A program made the position numbers and the translations under genes. The notes beneath the pieces were generated by a model, which worked only from the letters and a program-made list of their open reading frames with translations, was not told the origin of the DNA and searched no databases. Positions 1 through 8,877 of a DNA stretch of 47,452 nucleotides are shown piece by piece (the stretch's first letter is position 1; every line of letters starts with the position of its first letter). Source of the DNA: Patescibacteria group bacterium (GTDB lineage: Bacteria; Patescibacteriota; Patescibacteriia; SG8-24); contig JAQTNC010000006.1 of NCBI GenBank assembly GCA_028714475.1, positions 1-47,452 of the forward strand. The letters are read 5' to 3'.

Positions 1-59
1 CGGTCGACGGACAGGTACCATCGGCCGCGGATGTCCTTGGGGTAGGTGGTGGGGTTCAT
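1..59 (-). CDS. N-terminus of an unidentified CDS running off the left edge (MNPTTYPKDIRGRWYLSVD...)
   Basis: Open frame from ATG at 59 on minus strand, GAGGG SD-like motif just upstream; too short to identify. Confidence 0.35.
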   Translation of the reverse strand, partial: MNPTTYPKDIRGRWYLSVD

Positions 60-130
60 ATTCCCTCAGTTAACACCTGTCAGCCATGTCCCCGGCAACT
101 GTCAGCGCATGGTGTTAACTCTACGGAGCC

Positions 131-159
131 TTGACAAAACCCCGATTTTGTGCTATATT
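131..159 (+). promoter_or_regulatory. sigma70-like promoter TTGACA-N17-TATATT
   Basis: TTGACA 131-136, 17 bp spacer, TATATT 154-159, upstream of the lipoprotein pair. Confidence 0.7.
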
Positions 160-344
160 GAAACGTCCGGTACTTTTGCCGGCAATAAATTTACTCGCGC
201 CCTTTACAACTGAATCGCCTACAAATAGGAATACCCCTCGACAAGCCCTGAACCGTAATGGTTCAGGGCAAGCTCGGGGAATATTTCTGGAAGAGGTGTC
301 GGTTAGGGGTGCGCCATGACGCAAACGAAGAAGGAGCCATCATC

Positions 345-839
345 ATGACGAAGTACACCGCAATTCTGCTGTCTGGCATGTTGTGTGCCTGTGGGCACGC
401 GACGGTTTCCGGGAAGCCCGGCGCGCAGACAGTCGATTCGTTCACCTACAACCCGGAAGCGGCCCTGATCATCACCAACCAAGGCCAGGTGCAGAACACC
501 TTGGCCAACGGTCAGGCTGACATGATGCACGCCTGTGCGGACGCGATCCGCGCGGGCCAACCGTGCAACACCTGGGGCAACGGCTGGAACAGCTACGGCC
601 GCGGAAGCTTCTGGGGCAACGGTCGGCAGACGACCAACGGAATGCCCAGCAACCAACCCGGCGCCGGAGCACCCGCAACCAAGGTCGTGGACCCCGAGGC
701 TCGACGACTCGCGGCCGAGGCTGATGCACGGTCGCGCGTGGCCCTCCACATCGACTGGGTCGGTTGCGAGAACAAACTCGGTCGCGGCAAATGCGGCCCC
801 GACCCCCTACCCCGCTCGAAGAAAGGAGAACGCCAATGA
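345..839 (+). CDS. small secreted/lipoprotein-like hypothetical protein
   Basis: Internal ATG at 345 gives MTKYTAILLSGMLCACGHA signal/lipobox; AAGGAG upstream. Confidence 0.6.
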   Translation: MTKYTAILLSGMLCACGHATVSGKPGAQTVDSFTYNPEAALIITNQGQVQNTLANGQADMMHACADAIRAGQPCNTWGNGWNSYGRGSFWGNGRQTTNGMPSNQPGAGAPATKVVDPEARRLAAEADARSRVALHIDWVGCENKLGRGKCGPDPLPRSKKGERQ

Positions 840-1414
840 AACCTGTTGCCAAGTCACTAGTGGTACTGATTCTCGCGGCGCTCTGCTCCATGGGGTGCGC
901 CTCCCAGCTGGCCAACGAGAACGCCATGCTGCGCGCCCAACTGGCGGCCCAACAGGGGCAGGCCGGCCTGAACGCCGGCGGCCCGATGGGCATGGGCCCG
1001 ATGATGCCGCTGGGCAACTCCGTGCTCGGCGACAGCCTGCCTCCCCTGCCCTCGGCGGCGTGGGAGTTCCGCTCCGACCGCCCATGGGCTGGCTGCGACA
1101 AGAGCTCGAGATTCTACCTCGAGATCAGCAACCAGACCGGCGGCATGGAACGGATGCGCCTGTGGGTGAACGACCAGCCGGTCGCCATCCTCAACGCGGG
1201 CGGTGTCGAGCCGATGTTGCCCAAGAACGGGCGGCTCTACGGCTGCATCCCGGCCGGCGCGGAAAGCCTGACCGTTTCCGGCGAGCTGTACGAGCTGGCT
1301 GGCCCGACCCGCGCCTTCTCGTACCAAGCGGATGTCTCGGCGTCACGCGGCCTCAACCACGTGTACATCGGCGAGCGCGAAGTCGCGCTCAACCCCGCCC
1401 CCATCCGCCGGTAG
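836..1414 (+). CDS. lipoprotein, hypothetical
   Basis: MKPVAKSLVVLILAALCSMGCASQ lipobox; ATGA-type overlap with preceding CDS. Confidence 0.65.
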   Translation: MKPVAKSLVVLILAALCSMGCASQLANENAMLRAQLAAQQGQAGLNAGGPMGMGPMMPLGNSVLGDSLPPLPSAAWEFRSDRPWAGCDKSSRFYLEISNQTGGMERMRLWVNDQPVAILNAGGVEPMLPKNGRLYGCIPAGAESLTVSGELYELAGPTRAFSYQADVSASRGLNHVYIGEREVALNPAPIRR

Positions 1415-1436
1415 TAGGCGACCAGTCACGAACGCG

Positions 1437-1468
1437 AAAGCCCGAGGGAGACCGCTCCCCCGGGCTTT
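1437..1468 (+). terminator. intrinsic terminator-like hairpin
   Basis: AAAGCCCGAGGGAG-accg-CTCCCCCGGGCTTT. Confidence 0.65.
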
Positions 1469-1490
1469 GCAATTTATAACGGTTTACTGA

Positions 1491-1898
1491 CTACGCGCCA
1501 GTCGTCCCCGTGCCCGTCAGGATGGCGTTAATCACGAAGTTGGTGATGGCGTAGGCCGTGAGGAGAAGCACCAAGCCGATAACGGCGTTCTTGATGATGT
1601 CCTTGGCCTCGTTGACATCTTCCTCATTGCCGCGCGCCAACATCCACTTGAAACCGGCCCAGATGATGAGCACCACGAGCACGATGCCCAAGAGGGTGAT
1701 GATCTGGTTGATGAACTTGCCGATCACGACCGGCAATTCGGTCGTGACCAAACCCGAGCTGGTACCAACCTTTTCGAGCTGAGTGCGCGGGTCGGCGTAG
1801 GTACTGGCCATGACCGGGCTCACGAAGGAGAGCGTGGCCAAGGAGCCGACGGCGACAGCGGTCTTCCGCCGGGCGGCCTTGAGGATGGAATTAGTCAT
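1491..1898 (-). CDS. T4SS pilin-like (VirB2/TrbC-like) two-TM protein, paralog 1
   Basis: Signal peptide, TM, WAGFKWMLARGNEEDVNEAKDIIKNAVIGL motif, second TM. Confidence 0.8.
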   Translation of the reverse strand: MTNSILKAARRKTAVAVGSLATLSFVSPVMASTYADPRTQLEKVGTSSGLVTTELPVVIGKFINQIITLLGIVLVVLIIWAGFKWMLARGNEEDVNEAKDIIKNAVIGLVLLLTAYAITNFVINAILTGTGTTGA

Positions 1899-1925
1899 AG
1901 GATGCGTAAATTAACGATTTTATAG

Positions 1926-2387
1926 TCAACTATTAATTGGGACTTCAACGTCGGTTTCTCCGGGTTCGCCTGCAGCCGGGACGCTTGGCTGAACCGTACC
2001 CGTGCCCAGCAGGACCGTATCAATAACATAGGACGTTATCGAGTAAGCCGCAAGGACGATGGCGAGGCCGATGACGGCGTTCCGGATGAGCCCCTTGGCC
2101 TCGTTGATGTTTTCTTCGCTGTCGCCAGCGGTCATCCAGCGGAAGCCGCTGTAAACCATGATGGCAACGAAGATGACGCCAATGATGGCGATGAGCTGCT
2201 GAATGAGCTTGGCAACGATCAGGCCGAGGCCGCCGGAAACGGCGGTACCCTTGAGCCCAGCCACGCCGGCTGTCGTGTCCAAGCCGGTTTCAACCGCCAG
2301 CACAGGGGCAACGAAGAAAGCCGCGGACATGAGGAGCGTCACCGCGAAGGCAACCAGGAGCGTTTTGTTTTTTGACTGTTTCTCCAT
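1926..2387 (-). CDS. T4SS pilin-like protein, paralog 2
   Basis: YSGFRWMTAGDSEENINEAKGLIRNAVIGLAIVLAAYSI shared with neighbours. Confidence 0.8.
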   Translation of the reverse strand: MEKQSKNKTLLVAFAVTLLMSAAFFVAPVLAVETGLDTTAGVAGLKGTAVSGGLGLIVAKLIQQLIAIIGVIFVAIMVYSGFRWMTAGDSEENINEAKGLIRNAVIGLAIVLAAYSITSYVIDTVLLGTGTVQPSVPAAGEPGETDVEVPINS

Positions 2388-2485
2388 AATTTCGGGTGTC
2401 TCCCGTCCCGAGGACCGACCGTCTCCTCTCGGTCGATCCCCGATCCGGGAAGAATCGGGGCAAAGCTTTGAGCTAAACGACGCGA

Positions 2486-2872
2486 CTAATTCGTGCCGTT
2501 AATGATCGAGTTGATGACGAATTCGGCGATGGCGTAAGCCGTCAAAATGATGACGAGGCCGATGACGCCGGCGACGATGAGCTTCTTGGCTTCGTTCACG
2601 CCTTCTTCGTTGCCCATGGCGGTCATCCACTTGAAGCCGCCGAACAGGATGATACAGACGGCGACAATGCCGAGGAGGCCCATGAAGGCCCGGATGATGC
2701 CGGAAACGGTCGTGCGCACGTCCTGCGTGCCGAGGCCGATCGCGGTCGCGTAATTGAGGCCGAGATCCGGACCGGTGTCGCCGGACACGGCGGCCAGGGC
2801 GACTAACGGCAGAACCGTTGCTCCTGCGGTAAGAGCGCTCGCGGCAATCAATTTAAGGGTTTTCTTAGTCAT
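2486..2872 (-). CDS. T4SS pilin-like protein, paralog 3
   Basis: FGGFKWMTAMGNEEGVNEAKKLIVAGVIGLVIILTAYAI. Confidence 0.8.
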   Translation of the reverse strand: MTKKTLKLIAASALTAGATVLPLVALAAVSGDTGPDLGLNYATAIGLGTQDVRTTVSGIIRAFMGLLGIVAVCIILFGGFKWMTAMGNEEGVNEAKKLIVAGVIGLVIILTAYAIAEFVINSIINGTN

Positions 2873-3020
2873 GTTGGTTCACCTCCTTTCGCTAATTTTA
2901 GCCAGATATCCACACAATGAACGGTTAACCTTAATTTTACCTGATTTTTGAGGAAAAAGGAACGGCCTCGTTGCCTTTTTATTCTGTGCGGTCAACTCCT
3001 GTAAGAATAATTCGGAACCC

Positions 3021-3099
3021 CTTCGCCCCGGCTCCCGGGCCGGGGCGGCGGCACAATAATACATTATTGTGCGCCGACTGTATCCGCTCAGGGGATATT
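3021..3099. repeat. 79 bp two-hairpin intergenic repeat, copy A
   Basis: Near-identical in inverted orientation to 14782-14860; contains GCCCCGGC-N6-GCCGGGGC and GCACAATAAT-AC-ATTATTGTGC. Confidence 0.85.
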
Positions 3100-3105
3100 G
3101 TTTTT

Positions 3106-3516
3106 TCAAGTCAGGATTTTTATCAGGGCGCTGACGGCGGCATAGGAAACGAAGATGGCAATCAATCCGATGACCGCCCAGATTAAGGTCTTTTTGGCGT
3201 CATCAACCTGTTTGACGTTGCCGCCGGCGAGCATCAACTTGGCGCCAGCATAGACAAACATGACGAGGGCGACGATCCCGGCCAGGCCGATGGCCGTCCG
3301 GATGATGTTGCCGATGACCGCCTCCGGCGTGGTGGCGCCGAGCGGCAAGGGGAGGCTGGGAAAGGGATCCTTGGTCACGCCGGGCGAGGTGGAAGAGGCG
3401 GCGGCCAAGGCGGTTGGCGCACTCACGGTCGTGACCAGCGCTACCAAGGTCAGGGCCATGAGCGCAACCGAAGCGATGGCCAAGCCGCTCGTCATCCGTC
3501 GTTTTATGTTTCGCAT
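3106..3516 (-). CDS. T4SS pilin-like protein, paralog 4
   Basis: YAGAKLMLAGGNVKQVDDAKKTLIWAVIGLIAIFVSYAA. Confidence 0.75.
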   Translation of the reverse strand: MRNIKRRMTSGLAIASVALMALTLVALVTTVSAPTALAAASSTSPGVTKDPFPSLPLPLGATTPEAVIGNIIRTAIGLAGIVALVMFVYAGAKLMLAGGNVKQVDDAKKTLIWAVIGLIAIFVSYAAVSALIKILT

Positions 3517-3528
3517 ATTCAGGAAACG

Positions 3529-4107
3529 TTAACTGGCTCCCAGCGCGCTGAAAACCAGCTTGACCAGGGCGTACGAGACGAAGACGATGACGAGGCCGAT
3601 GGACGACCAGACGAAGATGTTCTTCCCCTGGGTGACGCGCTGTTCGTTGCCGCCGGAGGTCAGCAGGATGAAGCCGCCGATGACGAACATGAGCAGGGCG
3701 ATCGATCCGGTCAGCCCGACGAAAATGTTGATGACGCGGCCGACCAGCTGCTGGATGTTCTGCACGCCGGTCAGAGGATTGGGAACCTTGAGGTCCTGGC
3801 GGTTGGGCGTGACGGTTCCGGAAGTCGCTGGCGTGCTGGCCTTGCTCGGATTGTATGGTGAGAGCGGCGGACAGACCTTGGCTGTATCTCCGCACACGCC
3901 ATCAATCGTTCCCCCCGATTCCTGACAATCGTTCTTGCACATGCATGTTCTCGCCCCGCTGCTGTCCTTGCAGATGATTTTCGCGGTGTTTTCCGCCTGT
4001 TCCTGCGCCGCCGCCGGGGTCACGATGGTCAAGACCGGCAGGAAGCCGACGGCCAGGACGACGAGGCCGATTTTCGCGTAACGACAGACGGAGATTTGGC
4101 ATTTCAT
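3529..4107 (-). CDS. T4SS pilin-like protein, paralog 5, with N-terminal Cys-rich insert
   Basis: ICKDSSGARTCMCKNDCQESGGTIDGVCGDTAKVCPP followed by two-TM pilin-like core; start chosen at MKCQ (4116 also possible). Confidence 0.7.
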   Translation of the reverse strand: MKCQISVCRYAKIGLVVLAVGFLPVLTIVTPAAAQEQAENTAKIICKDSSGARTCMCKNDCQESGGTIDGVCGDTAKVCPPLSPYNPSKASTPATSGTVTPNRQDLKVPNPLTGVQNIQQLVGRVINIFVGLTGSIALLMFVIGGFILLTSGGNEQRVTQGKNIFVWSSIGLVIVFVSYALVKLVFSALGAS

Positions 4108-4121
4108 AGGTGTCATAGTGG

Positions 4122-4787
4122 TTACCGCGCCGGGCGGCAACAGCTCATGCCTTCTTCGTTGCCATGGCACAGGCCGCCGAGACATTCGTCAGTTCCCTGG
4201 TCGCTCGTGCACCGGTAACCGGAGGTGGCCAATTCGGAACAAAGGCCGACGCACTGCATCTGACCGGTCGTCGGGTTCTGGACGACCGTACCGGCGTATT
4301 TCTGCGGCACGCCGTTGACCATCGGGGCATCGGGGTTGACCTGCGACGATTCGCATGGCGCTCCGACGATCATGCTGGCCCCTTGGCCGCCGGTCAGTTT
4401 CCGCATGCCGTACTGCAACAGGACGCTGGCGGTGAAGATAATGACGATGCCGATGACGGCGTTCTTGAGGATGGTCTTGCCGGCCTCAACCTTGCTCGAG
4501 TTGCCGGCCGCGACGACGATGGTGAATCCGCCGTAGACGAACATGAGCAGGGCGAACGAGCCGGTGACGCCGAGGATGAACTGGGCGATGTTGGCGAAGG
4601 CCTGCAGGAGGCAGTTGAGCGACGGCACCGGCGGCGCTGTGCCGGCAGGAAGTTTCGGATTGGCGCATTCCGGCACCAAGGCCAAGGCGGACGCCGCGTG
4701 CGGCATCGCGAAAGCGATCAGGCCGACGGCCAGGATGGCGAGGGCGGCAATAGCGGCGGCTTCCTTTGGTTTGACGTTTAATTTCAT
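4122..4787 (-). CDS. T4SS pilin-like protein, paralog 6, with C-terminal Cys-rich extension
   Basis: YGGFTIVVAAGNSSKVEAGKTILKNAVIGIVIIFTA core plus ~110 aa Cys-rich tail. Confidence 0.7.
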   Translation of the reverse strand: MKLNVKPKEAAAIAALAILAVGLIAFAMPHAASALALVPECANPKLPAGTAPPVPSLNCLLQAFANIAQFILGVTGSFALLMFVYGGFTIVVAAGNSSKVEAGKTILKNAVIGIVIIFTASVLLQYGMRKLTGGQGASMIVGAPCESSQVNPDAPMVNGVPQKYAGTVVQNPTTGQMQCVGLCSELATSGYRCTSDQGTDECLGGLCHGNEEGMSCCRPAR

Positions 4788-4790
4788 ATT

Positions 4791-4850
4791 CGGTGGTGTC
4801 GGGGCAAGCCCGGTCTCTACGCGTTAGGCGGTGGTGTCGGGGCAAGCCCG
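4791..4850. repeat. two 22-bp direct repeats CGGTGGTGTCGGGGCAAGCCCG, period 38 bp
   Basis: 4791-4812 and 4829-4850 identical. Confidence 0.85.
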
Positions 4851-4854
4851 ACCG

Positions 4855-6273
4855 CTACTTTACGGTCTGGTTGACCTTGGCGGCCGTGAGTTCCAGCAGG
4901 CGCTTGAAGTCAGCTCCCCCTTCGAGCGACTGGCTGATTAGTTCCTTGAAGGCCGTTTCCGCGGCGTTGGCGTCAACCCCGCGATACCAGCTGCGGGCGG
5001 TCGGCACTTCGGCCGCGAACACGGACAGGTCGAGGTCCTCGAGTTGGCTGCTCAAGAGCGAACGCAGGGCGGCCGGGCGCTTCGCCGTCTGAAGGTATTT
5101 CTTGGTCTCCTCGGCCTTGGTGATGAACTGAACCAGATCCCAAGCCTCGTTCGGATACTTGGTGTTCTTGGACACGGTCTCCACCCAGTAATTCGCGTAG
5201 TTGACCGGCTGGTTGTTCTCGATCTGCGGGAACGGCGCGAGGCCGAAATTCAATTGCGGGTTCAGCGAGCGAATCATCGGCAGGTGGTAGGAATAGCCGA
5301 AGAAATACGCCACCTTGCCCTCGACAAAGGCCTGCAACGAGCCCGGCATCTTGGCGTTCCAGGTATAGACTTCCTTCTCGGGGTTGGCGAAATCGTTGTA
5401 GAAGGTCAAGGCCACGGCACCGGGCGGAAGCGGCTGGCCTTCGGTGCCGGACGTGTAGCGGTCAAAGGTCGCCGTGCCGTCCTCGGCGGTCATCGGCGTG
5501 CCGTTCTGCATCATGAGCAGGGCGAGGATGTCGGTCGAGCGCTCGATGTTGTCGGCCGTGCCGAGGGCGGCGGCGGACTGGATGATGTTGCCGACCTGAT
5601 CGAGCTTGGTCAGGCGCTTGACCTGCTCCTGGAACTCGCGCCAACCGGCGGCCGGCTGGGCGACGCCGGCGGCGTTAAGCAAATCGCGGTTGTAGTACAC
5701 GACCAAGGTGTCCACCGAGAGCGGCAGGCCATAGACGCGCGGCACGAGCGGCGCGGTGGGGGTGTCTTGCTCGGTCGGCAGGATGACGTCGCTCGCGACC
5801 ACGTCCACGAAATCGTTGGTTACGGACTTCACGGTCGGGCCCGGCAGGGTCCTCAAGACCGTGACGATCTCCTTCTTGATGGTGCCTTGCTGTTCGCGGA
5901 ACGGCATGGTCACGGTCGCCGGCGCAGGCAGGAGACGCGGCTCCCACTCGCGCAGCCAGGTGTTGTGGAGACTGATGATGTCCGGTCCCTCGTCCTGTGC
6001 CATCGCGTCGAGGATGGCTTTCTCGTACTCGTCGTAACGGAGCTTGCGGTAGTCGATGCTGACATTGGGGTGGAGCTTCTGGTAATCATCCAGGAGCGGC
6101 CCGATGGCATCGGTGTCGTCGAAAACGCGCCAATACTTGAGTGTCAGCGGTTGGGCGCGCTTCAGCGCCTCCGCGTCAACCGTCCTGCAGCCGAAACCGG
6201 CGAGCGGCAAAACGACTAAAACACCAGTGAGCAGAGCGCTTGTAAGCAAGGTTTTTGCCCTCATCTTCGTCAT
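4855..6273 (-). CDS. ABC-type extracellular solute-binding lipoprotein (MalE-like)
   Basis: Lipobox LAGFGC, LKYWRVFDDTD, GLPLSVDTLVVYYNRDLL, NEAWDLVQFI; start at MTKMRAK. Confidence 0.85.
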   Translation of the reverse strand: MTKMRAKTLLTSALLTGVLVVLPLAGFGCRTVDAEALKRAQPLTLKYWRVFDDTDAIGPLLDDYQKLHPNVSIDYRKLRYDEYEKAILDAMAQDEGPDIISLHNTWLREWEPRLLPAPATVTMPFREQQGTIKKEIVTVLRTLPGPTVKSVTNDFVDVVASDVILPTEQDTPTAPLVPRVYGLPLSVDTLVVYYNRDLLNAAGVAQPAAGWREFQEQVKRLTKLDQVGNIIQSAAALGTADNIERSTDILALLMMQNGTPMTAEDGTATFDRYTSGTEGQPLPPGAVALTFYNDFANPEKEVYTWNAKMPGSLQAFVEGKVAYFFGYSYHLPMIRSLNPQLNFGLAPFPQIENNQPVNYANYWVETVSKNTKYPNEAWDLVQFITKAEETKKYLQTAKRPAALRSLLSSQLEDLDLSVFAAEVPTARSWYRGVDANAAETAFKELISQSLEGGADFKRLLELTAAKVNQTVK

Positions 6274-6277
6274 AAGG

Positions 6278-7171
6278 CTAGGCGTTCTTTGCGGTCTTAT
6301 CACAGAAGCCGCGCAGTAGCTTTTCGAATTCGCCGTTCTTGTTGACCTCTTGATGCTTCAACCCGTAGTGGATGCCTGCGGCCATGAAACCCAGTTTGTT
6401 GCCACAATCGTAACGCTCGCCGTCAACCACGCGGCCATACATCTTGTTCCCCTGCGCGCAGTAGGCCTGGAAAGCATCGGCCAGCCGAATCTCACCGTCT
6501 TTTGCCGGTTCAATGGTTTTGAGGATTTTCAAAATGTCCGGCGTCACCAAGTAACGGCCGACGCCAACCAAGGTTGACGGTGCCTCCTCTGCTTTTGGCT
6601 TCTCGACATAACCGCTGATTTCCATCACCTTTTCGGAAATCATCTTGCCGGAGGCAACGCCATACTTCTCGGTCTCCTCACGAGGAACGTTAAGCAACGC
6701 CGCGACGGCACCGCCGGTCTGCTCGTGAACCTCCATAAGCTGGGCCGCGGCTGGCACTTCTGAATCAATGATGTCGTCGCCGTAAAGCACCAACACAGCC
6801 TCATCCTCATCGATGAAAGGCAGGGCGGAGAGAATGGCATGGCCGTCGCCAAGCGGAACCTGTTGGCGGACGAAGGCGAACTTCGCCATGTTGTTGATGT
6901 GGTGCATCATTTCCAGCTCCTTGGTCTTACCCTTGCTCACCAAGCGCTGTTCCAGTTCGGCATTGCGGTCGAAATGATCCTCGACGGCACGCTTCATCTG
7001 ATCGGTCACGAAAATAATCTCTTCGATGCCGCTGGCGACGACTTCCTCGACGATGTACTGAACGATTGGCTTGTCCACGATGGTCAACATCGCCTTGGGC
7101 TGGGCTTTTACTGCTGGCAAGAAACGAGTGCCGAGGCCGGCGATGGGGATGATGGCTTTGCGGATTTTCAT
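6278..7171 (-). CDS. galU: UTP-glucose-1-phosphate uridylyltransferase
   Basis: KAIIPIAGLGTRFLPAVKAQPKAMLTIVDKPIVQYIVEE and following GalU motifs. Confidence 0.95.
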   Translation of the reverse strand: MKIRKAIIPIAGLGTRFLPAVKAQPKAMLTIVDKPIVQYIVEEVVASGIEEIIFVTDQMKRAVEDHFDRNAELEQRLVSKGKTKELEMMHHINNMAKFAFVRQQVPLGDGHAILSALPFIDEDEAVLVLYGDDIIDSEVPAAAQLMEVHEQTGGAVAALLNVPREETEKYGVASGKMISEKVMEISGYVEKPKAEEAPSTLVGVGRYLVTPDILKILKTIEPAKDGEIRLADAFQAYCAQGNKMYGRVVDGERYDCGNKLGFMAAGIHYGLKHQEVNKNGEFEKLLRGFCDKTAKNA

Positions 7172-7344
7172 AGGCTTAAGGCGGCCTTTCTAAGGAGGGG
7201 CCGCTACGCCTATAGATTATACCAAAGAACGGCCAATTTGAACTGGCCGCTCTTCGCTTCAAGCTGGTTTTTATCGCTTATGGGACTTATCCCCATTTTT
7301 TCCGGGGACTGTCACCGAAAAAACTGTGGATAACTGGGCAATTA

Positions 7345-8745
7345 TCAGTAATCTCCGGGGACGGTCGCGGAAATCATGCTGTTGGCGGAGCTGACGATTC
7401 GCTGGTATTCCGGCTGTTCCGGGGTCGGTTTGGTGTCAATCATGTAGGCGAACGCCTCCTCGACCGTGGCGTAATCGGTGCCGCGATACCAGGTTTTGGC
7501 CGTCAGCACCTGATTCACGAAGGGGGCAACACCTGGGTCGCCGGTCTGGCTCTTGATGAGGGTGCGCAGGGCGGTCGGGCGTTTGGTCGCTTGGAGGAAA
7601 AGCGTGGCCTGCTCCGGCTGGGCGGCGAACTGAAGGAAATCCCAAGCTTCGTTCACGTGGGTCGTCTTCTTGGAAACGACCTCGACCGGGTAGTGGGCCA
7701 GGCTGGCCGGCTTATTCGGCTCCACCTGCGGCATGGGCGCGGCAGCAAAGTCGAGGCGCGGCGCGCGTTCGGCAATCTGGCGGGCGTCAGCGGGGAAGCC
7801 GAAGTAGAAGGCCGTCTGGCCGGCGACGAAGGCGTCGAGGGAATTCGGCCGATCGGCGTTCCAGGTGTAGCTTTGCGAAGCGGGGTCGGCAAAGCTCTCG
7901 TAGAACAGGAGCGCCTCGACGCCGGGCGGGAACTGCACGACATCCTTGCTTTTGGTGCCGTACTGGTCCAGGCCGGGATAACCGTTGGCGTCCTCGAGCG
8001 GTGCGCCGTTCTGCAGCATGATGAGCGCGAGCAGGTCGGTATAATTGCGGACGTTAGCCGAGGTGCCGAGGGCGGCGCCGGACTGGCGAATCGCGCCGTC
8101 CGCGCCCTTCAGGGTGAGTGCCTGAACCTGATTCACGAACTCGTTCCAGTTGGCCGGCGGCTTCTCCAGGTTGGCTTTCTTCAGGAGCTCGCGGTTGTAA
8201 TATAGGCCAAGGGTGTCGAGCGAAAACGGCAGGCCGTAGATGCGCTGTTCGGGCAGGCCGTCCGCCTTCTCCGGCGGCGCCCACATGACCACGTCGCGGG
8301 CGGCGGCTTCGACGAAGCTGTTGCGCAATTCCAGCATGGACATCGTCGGCTTTTTCTTGTTTTCGGTGACGATCTGCTTTTGGTCGTTGACCGTGACGGT
8401 CGCCACCTGGATTTCCTTGGGCAACGGCAGGAGGCGGGCTTTCCAGCCGCGCAGGTCAACGTTCGGCAGGCTGAACATGTCCGGGCCGCGATTTTCGGCG
8501 AGGGCCGTCACGAGTTCGCGCTCATAGGTCTCGGTCGGAAAGACGCGGTAGTTTATCGTGACGTGCGGGTGGATTTTCTGGTAAGCATCGATGACGCCTT
8601 TCAGCGTCTCGGTCTGATCCTCCGTGCGCCAATATTCCAGCGTCACCGGCTTGGGAGCGGGAGTGGACGGCGTCCAAGGGCAGCCAGCGCCGGTCAGGGC
8701 GAGGGCGGCGAGGGCAAATCCGAAAAGATAGCGGTTTTTTTGCAT
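7345..8745 (-). CDS. ABC-type extracellular solute-binding lipoprotein, second copy
   Basis: Lipobox LTGAGC, LEYWRTEDQTE, GLPFSLDTLGLYYNRELL, NEAWDFLQFA; paralogous to 4855-6273. Confidence 0.85.
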   Translation of the reverse strand: MQKNRYLFGFALAALALTGAGCPWTPSTPAPKPVTLEYWRTEDQTETLKGVIDAYQKIHPHVTINYRVFPTETYERELVTALAENRGPDMFSLPNVDLRGWKARLLPLPKEIQVATVTVNDQKQIVTENKKKPTMSMLELRNSFVEAAARDVVMWAPPEKADGLPEQRIYGLPFSLDTLGLYYNRELLKKANLEKPPANWNEFVNQVQALTLKGADGAIRQSGAALGTSANVRNYTDLLALIMLQNGAPLEDANGYPGLDQYGTKSKDVVQFPPGVEALLFYESFADPASQSYTWNADRPNSLDAFVAGQTAFYFGFPADARQIAERAPRLDFAAAPMPQVEPNKPASLAHYPVEVVSKKTTHVNEAWDFLQFAAQPEQATLFLQATKRPTALRTLIKSQTGDPGVAPFVNQVLTAKTWYRGTDYATVEEAFAYMIDTKPTPEQPEYQRIVSSANSMISATVPGDY

Positions 8746-8847
8746 AATTCGTAATGGTTCATGTTTATGATATCAAACGCCGACCGTGGCGGCTATGGGA
8801 CGAAAAATCCATGAAGGAATTCGGCGGTTGCGTCGATAAAACACGAA

Positions 8848-8868
8848 GACCCGCCGTAAGGGCGGGTC
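8848..8868 (-). terminator. intrinsic terminator-like hairpin
   Basis: GACCCGCC-gtaag-GGCGGGTC just 3' of the minus-strand CDS. Confidence 0.6.
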
Positions 8869-8877
8869 GGGATGTCG

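Noticed and set aside
535-1479. 314-aa plus-strand ORF overlapping both lipoproteins
   Set aside because: Arg/Pro/Ala-rich alternative frame; the two lipoprotein frames have signal peptides, SD and overlap coupling.
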